Assembly: GCA_026552955.1 (NCBI GenBank)
Contig: JAPMTS010000003.1
Coordinates: forward strand, 18,382 to 82,381
DNA: 64,000 nucleotides
DNA from: Candidatus Methanoperedens sp.
GTDB lineage: Archaea; Halobacteriota; Methanosarcinia; Methanosarcinales; Methanoperedenaceae
Direction: 5' to 3'
Under the pieces are notes generated by a model, which was not told where the DNA came from, searched no databases, and saw only the letters and a program-made list of their open reading frames with translations. Position numbers and translations under genes: made by a program. Shown here one piece after another: positions 1-8,517 of this stretch (position 1 is its first letter; every line of letters starts with the position of its first letter).

Positions 1-1
1 C

Positions 2-1417
2 TCAGGCGTCTTCTTATCCAAGTGGGGAGGCCCTGGCATTAATGATGGCCAGTTCAATGATCCGGAAGGGATAGCTGTGGATAGCGCAGGTAATGTCTAT
101 GTTTCTGATTCAAGAAACAACCGCATTCAGAAGTTGAGTTCTTCCGGCGTATTTTTAACCAAGTGGGGAAGCAATGGCAGTAATGACAGCCAGTTCGTGG
201 ATCCACAGGGAATAGCTGTCGATAGTCTGGGTAATGTCTATGTTTCCGAATCGGGAAATAACCGCATCCAGAAATTCAGTTCCTCTGGCATCTTTTTATC
301 TAAATGGGGAATTGGGGGTATTAATGATGGCCAGTTCGCAGATCCATGGGGTTTAGCTGTTGATAGTTTGGATAATGTTTATGTTGCTGACCGCTTGAAT
401 GACCGCATCCAGAAGTTCAATTCCTCCGGCGTTTTTTTAGCTAAGTGGGGGAGCCCGGGCAGTGACAATGCCCAGTTCGAGCATCCACAGGGAGCAGCTG
501 TGGATAGCGCAGGTAATGTCTATGTATCTGATAGGTTCAATCACCGCATCCAGAGTTTCAGTTCTTCCGGGGGTTTTCTATCTAAGTGGGGAAGCTCAGG
601 CATTAATGACGGCCAGTTCTATAGTCCATTTGGAGTATCTGTGGATAGCGGCGGTAATGTCTATGTTTCCGATTCAGGAAATAACCGCATCCAGAAGTTC
701 AGTTCCTCCGGTGTCTTCTTAGACAGGTGGGGAAGTCCGGGCATTAATGATGGCCAGTTTAATTTTCCTGGGGGAATGGCTATTGACAGCGGAGGTAATA
801 TTTATGTTTCTGATAGATTTAACCACCGCATTCAGAAATTCAGTTCCTCCGGCGTCTTTTTAACGAAATGGGGAACCCAGGGCAGCAATGATGGCCAGTT
901 CTATTATCCTGAAGGAATAGCTCTTGACAGTGGAGGAAATGTCTATGTTTCTGACAGATTTAACCACCGCATCCAGAAGTTCAGTTCCTCCGGCGTGTTT
1001 TTATCTCAGTGGGGAAGCTATGGTATTAATGACGGCCAGTTCAAAGATCCCCAGGGATTAGCTGCGGATAGTGTGGGTAATGTGTATGTTTCTGATTCAG
1101 GAAATAGCCGTATCCAGAAGTTCAGTTCTTCCGGCGTGTTTTTATCCAAGTGGGGAAGCCCTGGCACTGGTGATGGCCAATTCAATTTCTCACAGGGAAT
1201 ATCTGTGGATAGCCACGGTAATGTCTATGTTTCGGATTCAGGAAATAACCGCATCCAGAAGTTCAGTTCCTCCGGCGTGTTTTTATCCAAGTGGGGAAGC
1301 CCTGGCACTGGTGATGGCCAATTCAATTTTCCGCAGGGAGTAACGGTTAATGGTAGTGGCGATGTGTATGTTTCTGATTCAGGCAATAACCGTATCCAGA
1401 AGTTCAGGTCAATATGA
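2..1417 (+). CDS. NHL-repeat β-propeller protein (5' end outside window)
   Basis: The frame is open to the left edge, so the N-terminus is missing. It consists of about ten tandem NHL-type repeats of exactly 47 residues (141 bp). Each carries a WGxxGxNDGQF segment, a P-x-GIAVDS segment, a GNVYVSDSGNNRIQKF core and SSSGVFLSK. NHL repeats fold as six-bladed β-propellers used for protein or ligand contact, usually outside the cell in archaea. The last two repeats are almost identical in DNA, which suggests recent unit duplication or gene conversion. The protein ends right after the last repeat core, with no C-terminal anchor. An A-rich tract follows the stop. The partner or ligand cannot be read from the sequence. 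Confidence 0.9.
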   Translation, partial: SGVFLSKWGGPGINDGQFNDPEGIAVDSAGNVYVSDSRNNRIQKLSSSGVFLTKWGSNGSNDSQFVDPQGIAVDSLGNVYVSESGNNRIQKFSSSGIFLSKWGIGGINDGQFADPWGLAVDSLDNVYVADRLNDRIQKFNSSGVFLAKWGSPGSDNAQFEHPQGAAVDSAGNVYVSDRFNHRIQSFSSSGGFLSKWGSSGINDGQFYSPFGVSVDSGGNVYVSDSGNNRIQKFSSSGVFLDRWGSPGINDGQFNFPGGMAIDSGGNIYVSDRFNHRIQKFSSSGVFLTKWGTQGSNDGQFYYPEGIALDSGGNVYVSDRFNHRIQKFSSSGVFLSQWGSYGINDGQFKDPQGLAADSVGNVYVSDSGNSRIQKFSSSGVFLSKWGSPGTGDGQFNFSQGISVDSHGNVYVSDSGNNRIQKFSSSGVFLSKWGSPGTGDGQFNFPQGVTVNGSGDVYVSDSGNNRIQKFRSI

Positions 1418-1544
1418 AAAAAAAATAAAAAAAAGTCAATTTACAGCATTCCTTTTTTAGTGCTGGTTTTGTATTTCTGTGCAGATGTGATCAAGTTTGA
1501 AAAGCGATATTTCATAATCTCTTTTTTTCAATACTAATCCCTGG

Positions 1545-2486
1545 TTAAGAAGTCCGGATAGTTGCCCCTTTGTTTCTTGCCTTTGTCCTGAAAACCTTCC
1601 CTTTTCCTCCAAGGATGTCACTGGCAATTTTCTCAAGGTTTTTCATATCCTCCCCGAAAGCATATACTGTTGGCCCAAATGAGCTCATTCCGGCACCATA
1701 TGCACCGCTATCTCTTAAAACATGCATCAAATCCCTCGAAACCGGCTGCAGTTCTACTTCACGTTTCTTAAAACCCAATTCCTGGATCGCATTGATACTT
1801 CTCCCGAATGTAACGATGTCCTTCTCGAAAAGCGACGGTAGAAGCTGCATAAGGATCAGATGGGATAGCGACTCGATTTCATGTAATGGTATCGGGCATT
1901 TCTCCTGGAATATATTCACTTCATTTTTTTGTGATGCGCCTTTTTGCCCGGGTATAGCAAGTAAAATATCCCAATCCGGGAAATCACTTCTCAGTAAAAC
2001 AGGTGCAGGAGGAAGTTTGCTTGCCGCTGAAGGAAGAAAGGCTTTCTTTTCACTGAACTTATGGCCCCCGTCAAGAATGAAGCCTCCCCTCTCAAAAGCA
2101 GCAACACCAATACCGCTTGTCCCTCCCCGCCCCATTTTTACGGCGATCTCATGAACATCCAGCCCAAGGCCGTATAATTCATTCACAGCCATGCCTGAGG
2201 CAAGAGCTGCCTGGGTGCCTGAACCCAAACCAATATGCGATGGGTAATCTTCCTCGACGCGAATTTGTATCCCCTCGCCATCAGGAAGCAGAGCATTTAC
2301 GCTCTTTACCATGCGGTCAATATGCTCGCTGCGTCCTGTTATCTCAACGATATCATATTTTTTACATTCTATTTTGATAACAGGAGCATCAAGTGTTATA
2401 CCAATACTGCCATCAACACGCCCGATGCTTGCATTCATATCGATAAGGGTTAAATGCAATCGGGAGGGAGTTGTGATTTTGAGCAT
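1545..2486 (-). CDS. mptG: β-ribofuranosylaminobenzene 5'-phosphate synthase
   Basis: This 313-residue protein has the GHMP-kinase-like fold of β-RFAP synthase. That enzyme condenses 4-hydroxy- or 4-aminobenzoate with PRPP, the committed step toward methanopterin. The start MLKITTPSRLHLTLIDMN is typical of the family, and a glycine-rich GLGSGTQAALASGMAV motif lies near residue 90. The length is normal. It starts 7 nt after the hisG stop on the same strand, and both enzymes use PRPP, so co-transcription makes metabolic sense. The gene supports a methanopterin-using archaeon. The family call is confident; the precise substrate is taken from family knowledge. Confidence 0.85.
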   Translation of the reverse strand: MLKITTPSRLHLTLIDMNASIGRVDGSIGITLDAPVIKIECKKYDIVEITGRSEHIDRMVKSVNALLPDGEGIQIRVEEDYPSHIGLGSGTQAALASGMAVNELYGLGLDVHEIAVKMGRGGTSGIGVAAFERGGFILDGGHKFSEKKAFLPSAASKLPPAPVLLRSDFPDWDILLAIPGQKGASQKNEVNIFQEKCPIPLHEIESLSHLILMQLLPSLFEKDIVTFGRSINAIQELGFKKREVELQPVSRDLMHVLRDSGAYGAGMSSFGPTVYAFGEDMKNLEKIASDILGGKGKVFRTKARNKGATIRTS

Positions 2487-2493
2487 ATTCAGG

Positions 2494-3366
2494 TTAATGG
2501 ACTATCTTCATAATGTCCATTTCAAGAATATCCTCGGCGCCAAGAGCCTTGAGTTGAGGTATAAGAATATTGATCTCGCTCTTGCTTACTACGGTCTGGA
2601 CCGCATAATAATCCGATTTATAAAGTTTTGAGACAGTAGGCCTTTTCATTGCGGGAAGACCGCTTACTACAGCGTCAAGTTTGTTTTCAGGGACGTTCAT
2701 TACGATAAATACTTTACCACGCGCTTCAAGTACTGCCTGCAAAAGGATCGTTATCTCTTCTATCTCTTTTCGTTTCACAGGGTCATTCATTGATTTCTTA
2801 TTTGCTATGAGTTTTGTATTGGATTCAAGGATGATATCAACGATTTTCAATCCGTTCTTTCGCAGTGTTGAGCCTGTTTCTGTCAAATCTACAATTATAT
2901 CCACGAGTTCAGGGACTTTTGCCTCGGTTGCGCCGTAGGAATAACGAAGGTCAACAGCTATCCCCAGCTTATCAAAAAATTTCTTTGTCAGATTTGGGTA
3001 TTCGGTCGAAACCCTGCTTCCCGGTTTTATATCCTTTGCGCTTTTAATGTCCTTTTCATTCGGGACTGCGATCACTATCTTTACAATGCCCTCACCCATC
3101 TTACTGTAGAACATATCGGCAATTTCCACAACATCGGAATCGGATTCGATAACCCAGTCTTTTCCGGATATGCCCAGGTCAAAATAGCCTTCTTCAACAT
3201 ATTTGGGAATTTCCTGTGGTCTGAGAATCTTAACTTTTCTTATCCTGGGGTCTTTTACTGTGGGATTATACTCACGGTCTGTCTTCCTTATCTCTAGGTC
3301 TGCCTGTTTAAATAATAGGAGAGTCTGTTCTTCAAGACTTCCCTTTGGGAGAGCGATATCTAACAT
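2494..3366 (-). CDS. hisG: ATP phosphoribosyltransferase (long form)
   Basis: The first enzyme of histidine synthesis joins ATP and PRPP. At 290 residues it is the long form, with a C-terminal regulatory (histidine-binding) domain from about residue 210. The start MLDIALPKGSLEEQT and the central DLTETGSTLRKNGL (PRPP-binding loop) are diagnostic. The long form normally does not need HisZ. It follows hsp20 after 31 nt and precedes mptG by 7 nt, all on the minus strand. No other his genes are in the window, so the gene is unlinked from a his operon here. Confidence 0.93.
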   Translation of the reverse strand: MLDIALPKGSLEEQTLLLFKQADLEIRKTDREYNPTVKDPRIRKVKILRPQEIPKYVEEGYFDLGISGKDWVIESDSDVVEIADMFYSKMGEGIVKIVIAVPNEKDIKSAKDIKPGSRVSTEYPNLTKKFFDKLGIAVDLRYSYGATEAKVPELVDIIVDLTETGSTLRKNGLKIVDIILESNTKLIANKKSMNDPVKRKEIEEITILLQAVLEARGKVFIVMNVPENKLDAVVSGLPAMKRPTVSKLYKSDYYAVQTVVSKSEINILIPQLKALGAEDILEMDIMKIVH

Positions 3367-3397
3367 AATAATTCGTTTTCCTAAATGGATTCACGGA

Positions 3398-3847
3398 TTA
3401 AAAGCTTTGCTGACTATTTTTGCTCTTCCTGGCCAGTTTGGTCTTAGTGAAGATCAATTCAAGAATTCCGTTGTTGTATGTGGTTTTGATCCCTGTTTTA
3501 TTGACTCGTGCCGGTAATTCTATCAATTCATTCAATGTTCTTTCAGGATTATTTGCTGTGATCTCAAGAGCATTTCCCGAACATGCAAGCATTACGTCTT
3601 TGGGTTCGATTCCCGAAAGTCCTATTACAACATGTATGTTTTTATTAGTTTCAAGGATATCTACAGGAGTTTTATCTTTTCTTGTTATAAAAATATCCGC
3701 AGGATTATTGGGATGAACTGGCATAATGTTTACAGATACGGAGATATTTACCGGTTTCTTATCCGGAAAATCTATTTCATCCATAATATTATTCAATGTT
3801 TCTTCCAATTTTCCAAGGAATTCCTCGAAATCATTTCTTTTTTTCAT
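3398..3847 (-). CDS. Small heat-shock protein (Hsp20/α-crystallin family)
   Basis: This 149-residue holdase-type chaperone has an α-crystallin domain over roughly residues 60-135, ending in the family's G-x-L-x-hydrophobic strand (NNGILELIF). The N-terminal arm is short and charged, and there is no clear C-terminal IxI motif. The start lies 10 nt after the cdc48 stop on the same strand, so the two are almost certainly one transcript. That pairs an ATP-independent holdase with an unfoldase. The palindrome ahead of cdc48 probably controls both. It is more divergent than classic archaeal Hsp20, and the client range is unknown. Confidence 0.82.
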   Translation of the reverse strand: MKKRNDFEEFLGKLEETLNNIMDEIDFPDKKPVNISVSVNIMPVHPNNPADIFITRKDKTPVDILETNKNIHVVIGLSGIEPKDVMLACSGNALEITANNPERTLNELIELPARVNKTGIKTTYNNGILELIFTKTKLARKSKNSQQSF

Positions 3848-3857
3848 GTTTTAGTCT

Positions 3858-6059
3858 TCATTTCCTGTCCTTATTGATAGCTTTTGTGATATCAGCCATT
3901 TCTTCATACTCTTTTTGATCCCATTGTGTGGGTCTTACCATGGTGAAAGCTTTCTCAAAGTGCTCTTCCCGGATCCTGACATTTGAAACTTCTTTTTTAA
4001 CTGTTTCCCTGTCCATTCCGGGTTTTATCCAGTCGCGAAGAGCGATTATGGCAGCCTCATGGCATATTGCTTCGATATCAGCCCCAACATACCCCTGTGT
4101 CTTTCTAGCAAGCTCTTTGATATCAATATCGGGGGCAAGTGGTTTTCCTTTAAGATGGATATTGATTATGATCTCCCGCTCTTTTAAGTCCGGCGGCCGG
4201 ATATAGATGAACCTCTCAAGCCTTCCCGGGCGAAGCAGGGCAGGATCCACCATATCGGGACGGTTTGTTGCCGCGACCACGACCACATTCTTGAGTTCTT
4301 CCAGTCCATCGATCTCGGTCAATATCTGGCTCACCATTCTCTCTGTAACCCCTGTATCAAATGCAGTTCCGCGTGTTGGTACCATGGAGTCTATCTCATC
4401 AAAAAATATTATTGTGGGCGCAGCCTGCCTCGCCTTCCTGAATGTTTCCCGGATGGCTTTCTCTGATTCCCCGATATATTTGCTTAAAAGTTCAGGACCT
4501 TTTATACTTATAAAATTTGCTTCGCTTTCTGTAGCTATCGCTTTTGCAAGCATGGTCTTGCCTGTTCCCGGGGGGCCAAAAAGAAGCACGCCCCTTGGGG
4601 GTCTTGTATTAATTGCCTCAAAAGCTTCAGGGAATTTGAGGGGCCATTCAACAGCTTCTATGAGCTCCTGTTTGACAGATTCCAATCCGCCGATATCGCT
4701 CCACCTGACAGCGGGAACTTCGATGAAGACCTCACGAAGGGCAGAAGGTTCGATATTCTGGAGCGCGTTCTGGAAATCCTCCCTTGTCACGAATATTTGT
4801 TCCATTATTCCTGCGGGGATCTCTTCTTCGATATTGATTTTCGGAAGCATCCTCCGGATCGCGTGCATTGCTGCTTCCTTGCACAGCGATGACAGGTCAG
4901 CGCCCACGAAACCATGCGTCATATCGGCTATCTCGCGAAGCCCTTTTTCTTCTGCCATATCCTCGGCAAGCGGCATACCTCTGGTGTGGATCTGGAGTAC
5001 ATCGAAGCGCCCCAGCCTGTCCGGGATGCCTATTTCGATCTCACGGTCAAATCTGCCGCCGCGCCGTAATGCCGCATCAACTGCATTTGGCCTGTTCGTG
5101 GCGGCAATCACTATCACCTGGCCGCGTTTTTTCAGGCCATCCATTAAGGACAAAAGCTGCGCGACCACACGCCGCTCAACTTCCCCTGTAACTTCTTCCC
5201 GTTTTGGGGCGATACTGTCTATCTCGTCTATGAAAATGATAGTAGGAGCGTTCTTTTCCGCTTCTTCGAATATCTCGCGGATGTGCTTCTCGGATTCCCC
5301 GTAGAATTTACTCATTATCTCAGGGCCGCTTATGGAAACAAAATTCGCATCCGTTTCATTGGCCACTGCCTTGGCGATCATGGTCTTGCCGGTCCCCGGC
5401 GGCCCGTGAAGCATAACACCTTTTGGGGGCTCGATACCCAGTTTCTCGAAAAGTTCAGGATGCCGCAGAGGAAGTTCGATCATTTCCCTGATAAGGCCAA
5501 TTTCGCGCCGCAGGCCCCCGATATCTTCGTAGGTAAGATGTGTCTGGCGCACTTCCAGTTCTTCTATGACCTCTTCTTTTATGACAAGACTTGTGGTTCT
5601 TGACACGATAACGGGGCCCTGGGGCTGCGTTGATATGACAATGAAGGACAAAGGATTGCTTACTGTGTCAACGCGCAGACGCTGTCCTTTTGCGACGGGT
5701 CTGCCCTCAAGAAGCCGGATAAGATATGCAGGCCCCCCTACAAGGCGGATCTGCTCGGTCGGGGCAAGAACGACTCTCTTTGCGATCTGCGGTGTGGATT
5801 TCTGGAGATATATTTTATCATCTATCCCAACACGCGCATTTCCCCTGATGTTCCCGTCAATCCTTATTAAATCCATCCCGGTGTCCTCAGGATAACCCGG
5901 TCCTGCGATAGCACAAGCTTTTTCCTTGCCCACGACCAGAATAATATCCCCGCTTAAGATACCCATTTGCTCCATGATGTCGCGATCAATTCGTGCAATA
6001 TCCCTTCCGACGTCCCTGTGATGCGCTTCGGCAACCCGCAGCATAATTCTTTCGTCCAT
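3858..6059 (-). CDS. CDC48/VAT AAA+ ATPase
   Basis: This 733-residue type II AAA+ unfoldase has an N-domain (double-ψ barrel plus four-stranded barrel, about residues 1-175). Two ATPase modules follow, each with GPPGTGKT Walker A (residues 219-226, and again near 495). The Walker B motifs are IIFIDEID and IIFFDEID. Archaeal VAT/CDC48 hexamers pull apart folded or tagged proteins, often feeding the proteasome. The C-terminus ends in INKDRK without an HbYX proteasome-docking motif. The N-domain start [18 protein letters not shown] fits the family. A perfect 11-bp inverted repeat lies 12-47 nt upstream of the start codon, and hsp20 follows at 10 nt. Confidence 0.95.
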   Translation of the reverse strand: MDERIMLRVAEAHHRDVGRDIARIDRDIMEQMGILSGDIILVVGKEKACAIAGPGYPEDTGMDLIRIDGNIRGNARVGIDDKIYLQKSTPQIAKRVVLAPTEQIRLVGGPAYLIRLLEGRPVAKGQRLRVDTVSNPLSFIVISTQPQGPVIVSRTTSLVIKEEVIEELEVRQTHLTYEDIGGLRREIGLIREMIELPLRHPELFEKLGIEPPKGVMLHGPPGTGKTMIAKAVANETDANFVSISGPEIMSKFYGESEKHIREIFEEAEKNAPTIIFIDEIDSIAPKREEVTGEVERRVVAQLLSLMDGLKKRGQVIVIAATNRPNAVDAALRRGGRFDREIEIGIPDRLGRFDVLQIHTRGMPLAEDMAEEKGLREIADMTHGFVGADLSSLCKEAAMHAIRRMLPKINIEEEIPAGIMEQIFVTREDFQNALQNIEPSALREVFIEVPAVRWSDIGGLESVKQELIEAVEWPLKFPEAFEAINTRPPRGVLLFGPPGTGKTMLAKAIATESEANFISIKGPELLSKYIGESEKAIRETFRKARQAAPTIIFFDEIDSMVPTRGTAFDTGVTERMVSQILTEIDGLEELKNVVVVAATNRPDMVDPALLRPGRLERFIYIRPPDLKEREIIINIHLKGKPLAPDIDIKELARKTQGYVGADIEAICHEAAIIALRDWIKPGMDRETVKKEVSNVRIREEHFEKAFTMVRPTQWDQKEYEEMADITKAINKDRK

Positions 6060-6070
6060 GGTGATACCTG

Positions 6071-6106
6071 ATTATGTTTTAGTTGTGATAATACTTAAAA
6101 CATAAT
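6071..6106 (-). promoter_or_regulatory. Inverted repeat over the cdc48-hsp20 promoter
   Basis: ATTATGTTTTA at 6071-6081 is repeated as its exact reverse complement at 6096-6106, with a 14-nt spacer. The site lies 12-47 nt before the cdc48 start and includes the TTTTAAGTA stretch that best fits a TATA box. It would therefore overlap the TBP site and the transcription start. This is typical of archaeal repressor operators; control by a heat-shock regulator is inference. Confidence 0.55.
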
Positions 6107-6141
6107 GTGAAGAAAAGGACACGATGGTGTGAATCCCTGTT

Positions 6142-7584
6142 TTAATATCTGGGACATCTTGCTTTTGCGATCAAAACGGAAATTCCCCTGTTTTTCATTT
6201 TTGTTTCCAATAAGCTTTTTATAATAGTTTGGTTTGCTGGATACACAATAGCAGTATCCTTTATATAATAATCCAGAAGCCCGGTCAGGTCCGGAACTTT
6301 CTGCCCCCCGGTCATGGCTGCCACTTCATTTTGCAGAACGACTACAAGGACTTCATGTTCATTGTGGACTGCATTGATAAGAGCAGGGATCCCTGAATGC
6401 GCAAAGCCATAATCACCTATTATCGCGATTCCTTTCCTGTTGAATCCGCAGGCAGTGCTTATGGATGAGCCAAGTGAAAATGCAGCGTCAATTAATGAAA
6501 ATGGCGGCGACGAGGTCATGATGGAGCATCCAAGATCGCCTGCTACCGGAACATCCAGTTCTTTTATTGCCCTATACATTGGCAGATAGGGACAGTCTTC
6601 ACAAATGGGCCGAACACCTCGTTTTTCTATGGTCTGCAGCACGACGTTTGGCTTTATAGCATCAATATTGATATTATCAAGGGCTTTTTGGATATGCCCA
6701 ATTTCTACGATGCCATAAGGCATATGTCCTGTGAGTTTCCCCAATACTCTTTTTGAAAACTGTCTTTCAATTACCGGTTCTGTCTCTTCTACAACAAGTA
6801 CTTTTGAATGATCTTTTATGAAATTGTCAATAATTTCGATGGGCAGTGGATTGACGATCGCAAGACTTAAGTGGGAAACTTCACAGGGCACCAGGGAATC
6901 AACAAGCTGCGATGGAAAACCTGATGAGATTACTCCGATATCACCTCTTTTCTCACAGGTGTTCAATTTCAAGCTCTCGGCGTACCTGCACATATACGGG
7001 TAGGATTCCGCATGGAAGCGCTGGTGTTTTCCCAGCATTGTTAGAAGCCAGACTTTTTTATCAAGTTTTTTTATGGGGATCTTTTCGACTTTCCTTTTGA
7101 TATCGCCAGTGCTTTTTAATAACCTGTCGGTAAGCCTGATTATTACAGGGGTTCTTACTGTTTCTGATAACCGGAAAGCTTCCATCACACAAAGATAGGC
7201 ATTTTCCGGTGTTGCCGGATCAAATACAGGCACCTCTGCGATAGATCCGTAAAAACGCGAATCCTGTTCATTCTGGGATTTTTCGATACCAGGGTCATCC
7301 CCGGCAAAAATCACAACCCCTGCACCGATGGTATGAATTGCACAGGTTACAAGGGGGTCTGAAAGGATATTCATGCCAACATGTTTTGTAATAACGGCAC
7401 TTCGGTCCCCGCATACAGATGAGCCAAGCGCCATTTCAAGTGCGACTTTTTCGTTAATAGACCACTCATGCTTGATATTCCCCATTGAATCCATGAGTTC
7501 TGTTATGGGATAACCCGGGACACCCATGACTTTCTTCACCCCGCTGTCTACAATGCCGCTAACTACTGCATTAAGGCCATTCAT
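6142..7584 (-). CDS. Indolepyruvate oxidoreductase α-like TPP enzyme without ferredoxin domain
   Basis: This 480-residue protein has the IorA/2-oxoacid oxidoreductase layout: an N-terminal pyrimidine-binding domain (VMGVPGYPITELMDSM), a middle domain and a C-terminal TPP-binding region with GDLGCSIM and IIGDYGFAHSG. Classical IorA is over 600 residues and ends in a two-[4Fe-4S] ferredoxin domain. This one stops at ARCPRY without that domain. A cysteine pair (ICEDCPYLP) remains near residue 325. Its start overlaps the mmp11 stop by 4 nt, so translation is probably coupled. No β subunit is present. The oxidoreductase family is clear, but the substrate and electron acceptor are not. Confidence 0.72.
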   Translation of the reverse strand: MNGLNAVVSGIVDSGVKKVMGVPGYPITELMDSMGNIKHEWSINEKVALEMALGSSVCGDRSAVITKHVGMNILSDPLVTCAIHTIGAGVVIFAGDDPGIEKSQNEQDSRFYGSIAEVPVFDPATPENAYLCVMEAFRLSETVRTPVIIRLTDRLLKSTGDIKRKVEKIPIKKLDKKVWLLTMLGKHQRFHAESYPYMCRYAESLKLNTCEKRGDIGVISSGFPSQLVDSLVPCEVSHLSLAIVNPLPIEIIDNFIKDHSKVLVVEETEPVIERQFSKRVLGKLTGHMPYGIVEIGHIQKALDNINIDAIKPNVVLQTIEKRGVRPICEDCPYLPMYRAIKELDVPVAGDLGCSIMTSSPPFSLIDAAFSLGSSISTACGFNRKGIAIIGDYGFAHSGIPALINAVHNEHEVLVVVLQNEVAAMTGGQKVPDLTGLLDYYIKDTAIVYPANQTIIKSLLETKMKNRGISVLIAKARCPRY

Positions 7585-8471
7585 AAAAACACCGATTCCT
7601 CATTTCGTGAAAACCATGGAAGGGCTGCAAGGGCGCCAATAATTCCTTTCCCGTCAATGCAAATTTCAACCTGATTTTGGGCGGCCGTCTTCATGGTTAA
7701 TTCTTTTGTTATCATTTTACTTCTGCAAAGCCTGCTGTACTCCAGGAGGGCAGATGCGTCAAAATCAGATAAAGCGACCATCCCGGTCTCGGAGGATACG
7801 CTGTATTCAAGAAGTCCTTCTTTTATTATTGAAAGTAATTCTTCCCTGGCCCCTTTTATGCATGCAAATTCAAGCACAGTCGCCACGCAGTTCTGGGTTT
7901 TATCAGGAACAGGAAAAAGCTGGACAAGCGTATGGGAAATATATTTATGTTCAAGGGAATCGGCAGCAACTGCGATATTATGGGCAAGCGTCCAGGTCGC
8001 TCCCACTTCTTTTGAATCTGTATTATCGATGCCCACCAGGACTCTTTCCCTGCGAGGGACAACGATTTTTCCACTTGCGCGTTTTCCCCCTCCCGACTCT
8101 GAAATATCACAGCGAAGAACGCCGCTTGAATATGCCCTGCAGGTTGTGGCCCCGACGCCTCCACCTCCCAGACCGCTGTAGGTTATCTCTATCTCATCAC
8201 CATTCACGATTACTGATTCAATGCCCGCGGCGGCTGTTGATGACTGCAGGGTGAGGTTTGAACTTCCTACTTTTATAAGGTAGCGCATCATGTCCCCCAC
8301 TGCACGGCTCTTAATAACAAGAGGACTTTTGGAATAATGATACAGCGCCCAGGCCGAGCCGCCATAGCAATTGGAATGTTCCATCAGTTCTACAAATTCA
8401 TTTTTACGGTCGGCAACTGCGTAAATGCCTTTATATGGGATATTATAGGGGTCTTGAAGATGCATAATCAT
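7581..8471 (-). CDS. Methanogenesis marker protein 11
   Basis: This 296-residue protein is recognised by its overall sequence. It has an N-terminal segment around residue 35 (HSNCYGGSAWALYHY), a glycine-rich GLGGGGVGATTCRA stretch, and a TiaS-like domain with VGIDNTDSKEVGATWTLAHN. The family is almost restricted to methanogens and anaerobic methanotrophs, and its function is not settled. It is the first gene of a pair with the IorA-like gene (4-nt overlap). It is divergent from the secreted S16 protease, whose start is 46 nt away. A related domain occurs in the tRNA(Ile2) agmatidine synthetase family, but the sequence does not show that activity here. Confidence 0.85.
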   Translation of the reverse strand: MIMHLQDPYNIPYKGIYAVADRKNEFVELMEHSNCYGGSAWALYHYSKSPLVIKSRAVGDMMRYLIKVGSSNLTLQSSTAAAGIESVIVNGDEIEITYSGLGGGGVGATTCRAYSSGVLRCDISESGGGKRASGKIVVPRRERVLVGIDNTDSKEVGATWTLAHNIAVAADSLEHKYISHTLVQLFPVPDKTQNCVATVLEFACIKGAREELLSIIKEGLLEYSVSSETGMVALSDFDASALLEYSRLCRSKMITKELTMKTAAQNQVEICIDGKGIIGALAALPWFSRNEESVFL

Positions 8472-8517
8472 TGGTTTTAAGTATTTTATGTGATATATGA
8501 GTTATGGGTATAATTAA

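Noticed and set aside
4207-5304. 365-codon frame on the plus strand
   Set aside because: It is antisense to cdc48, whose AAA motifs are clear. Ser- and Pro-rich low-complexity content is typical of a shadow.
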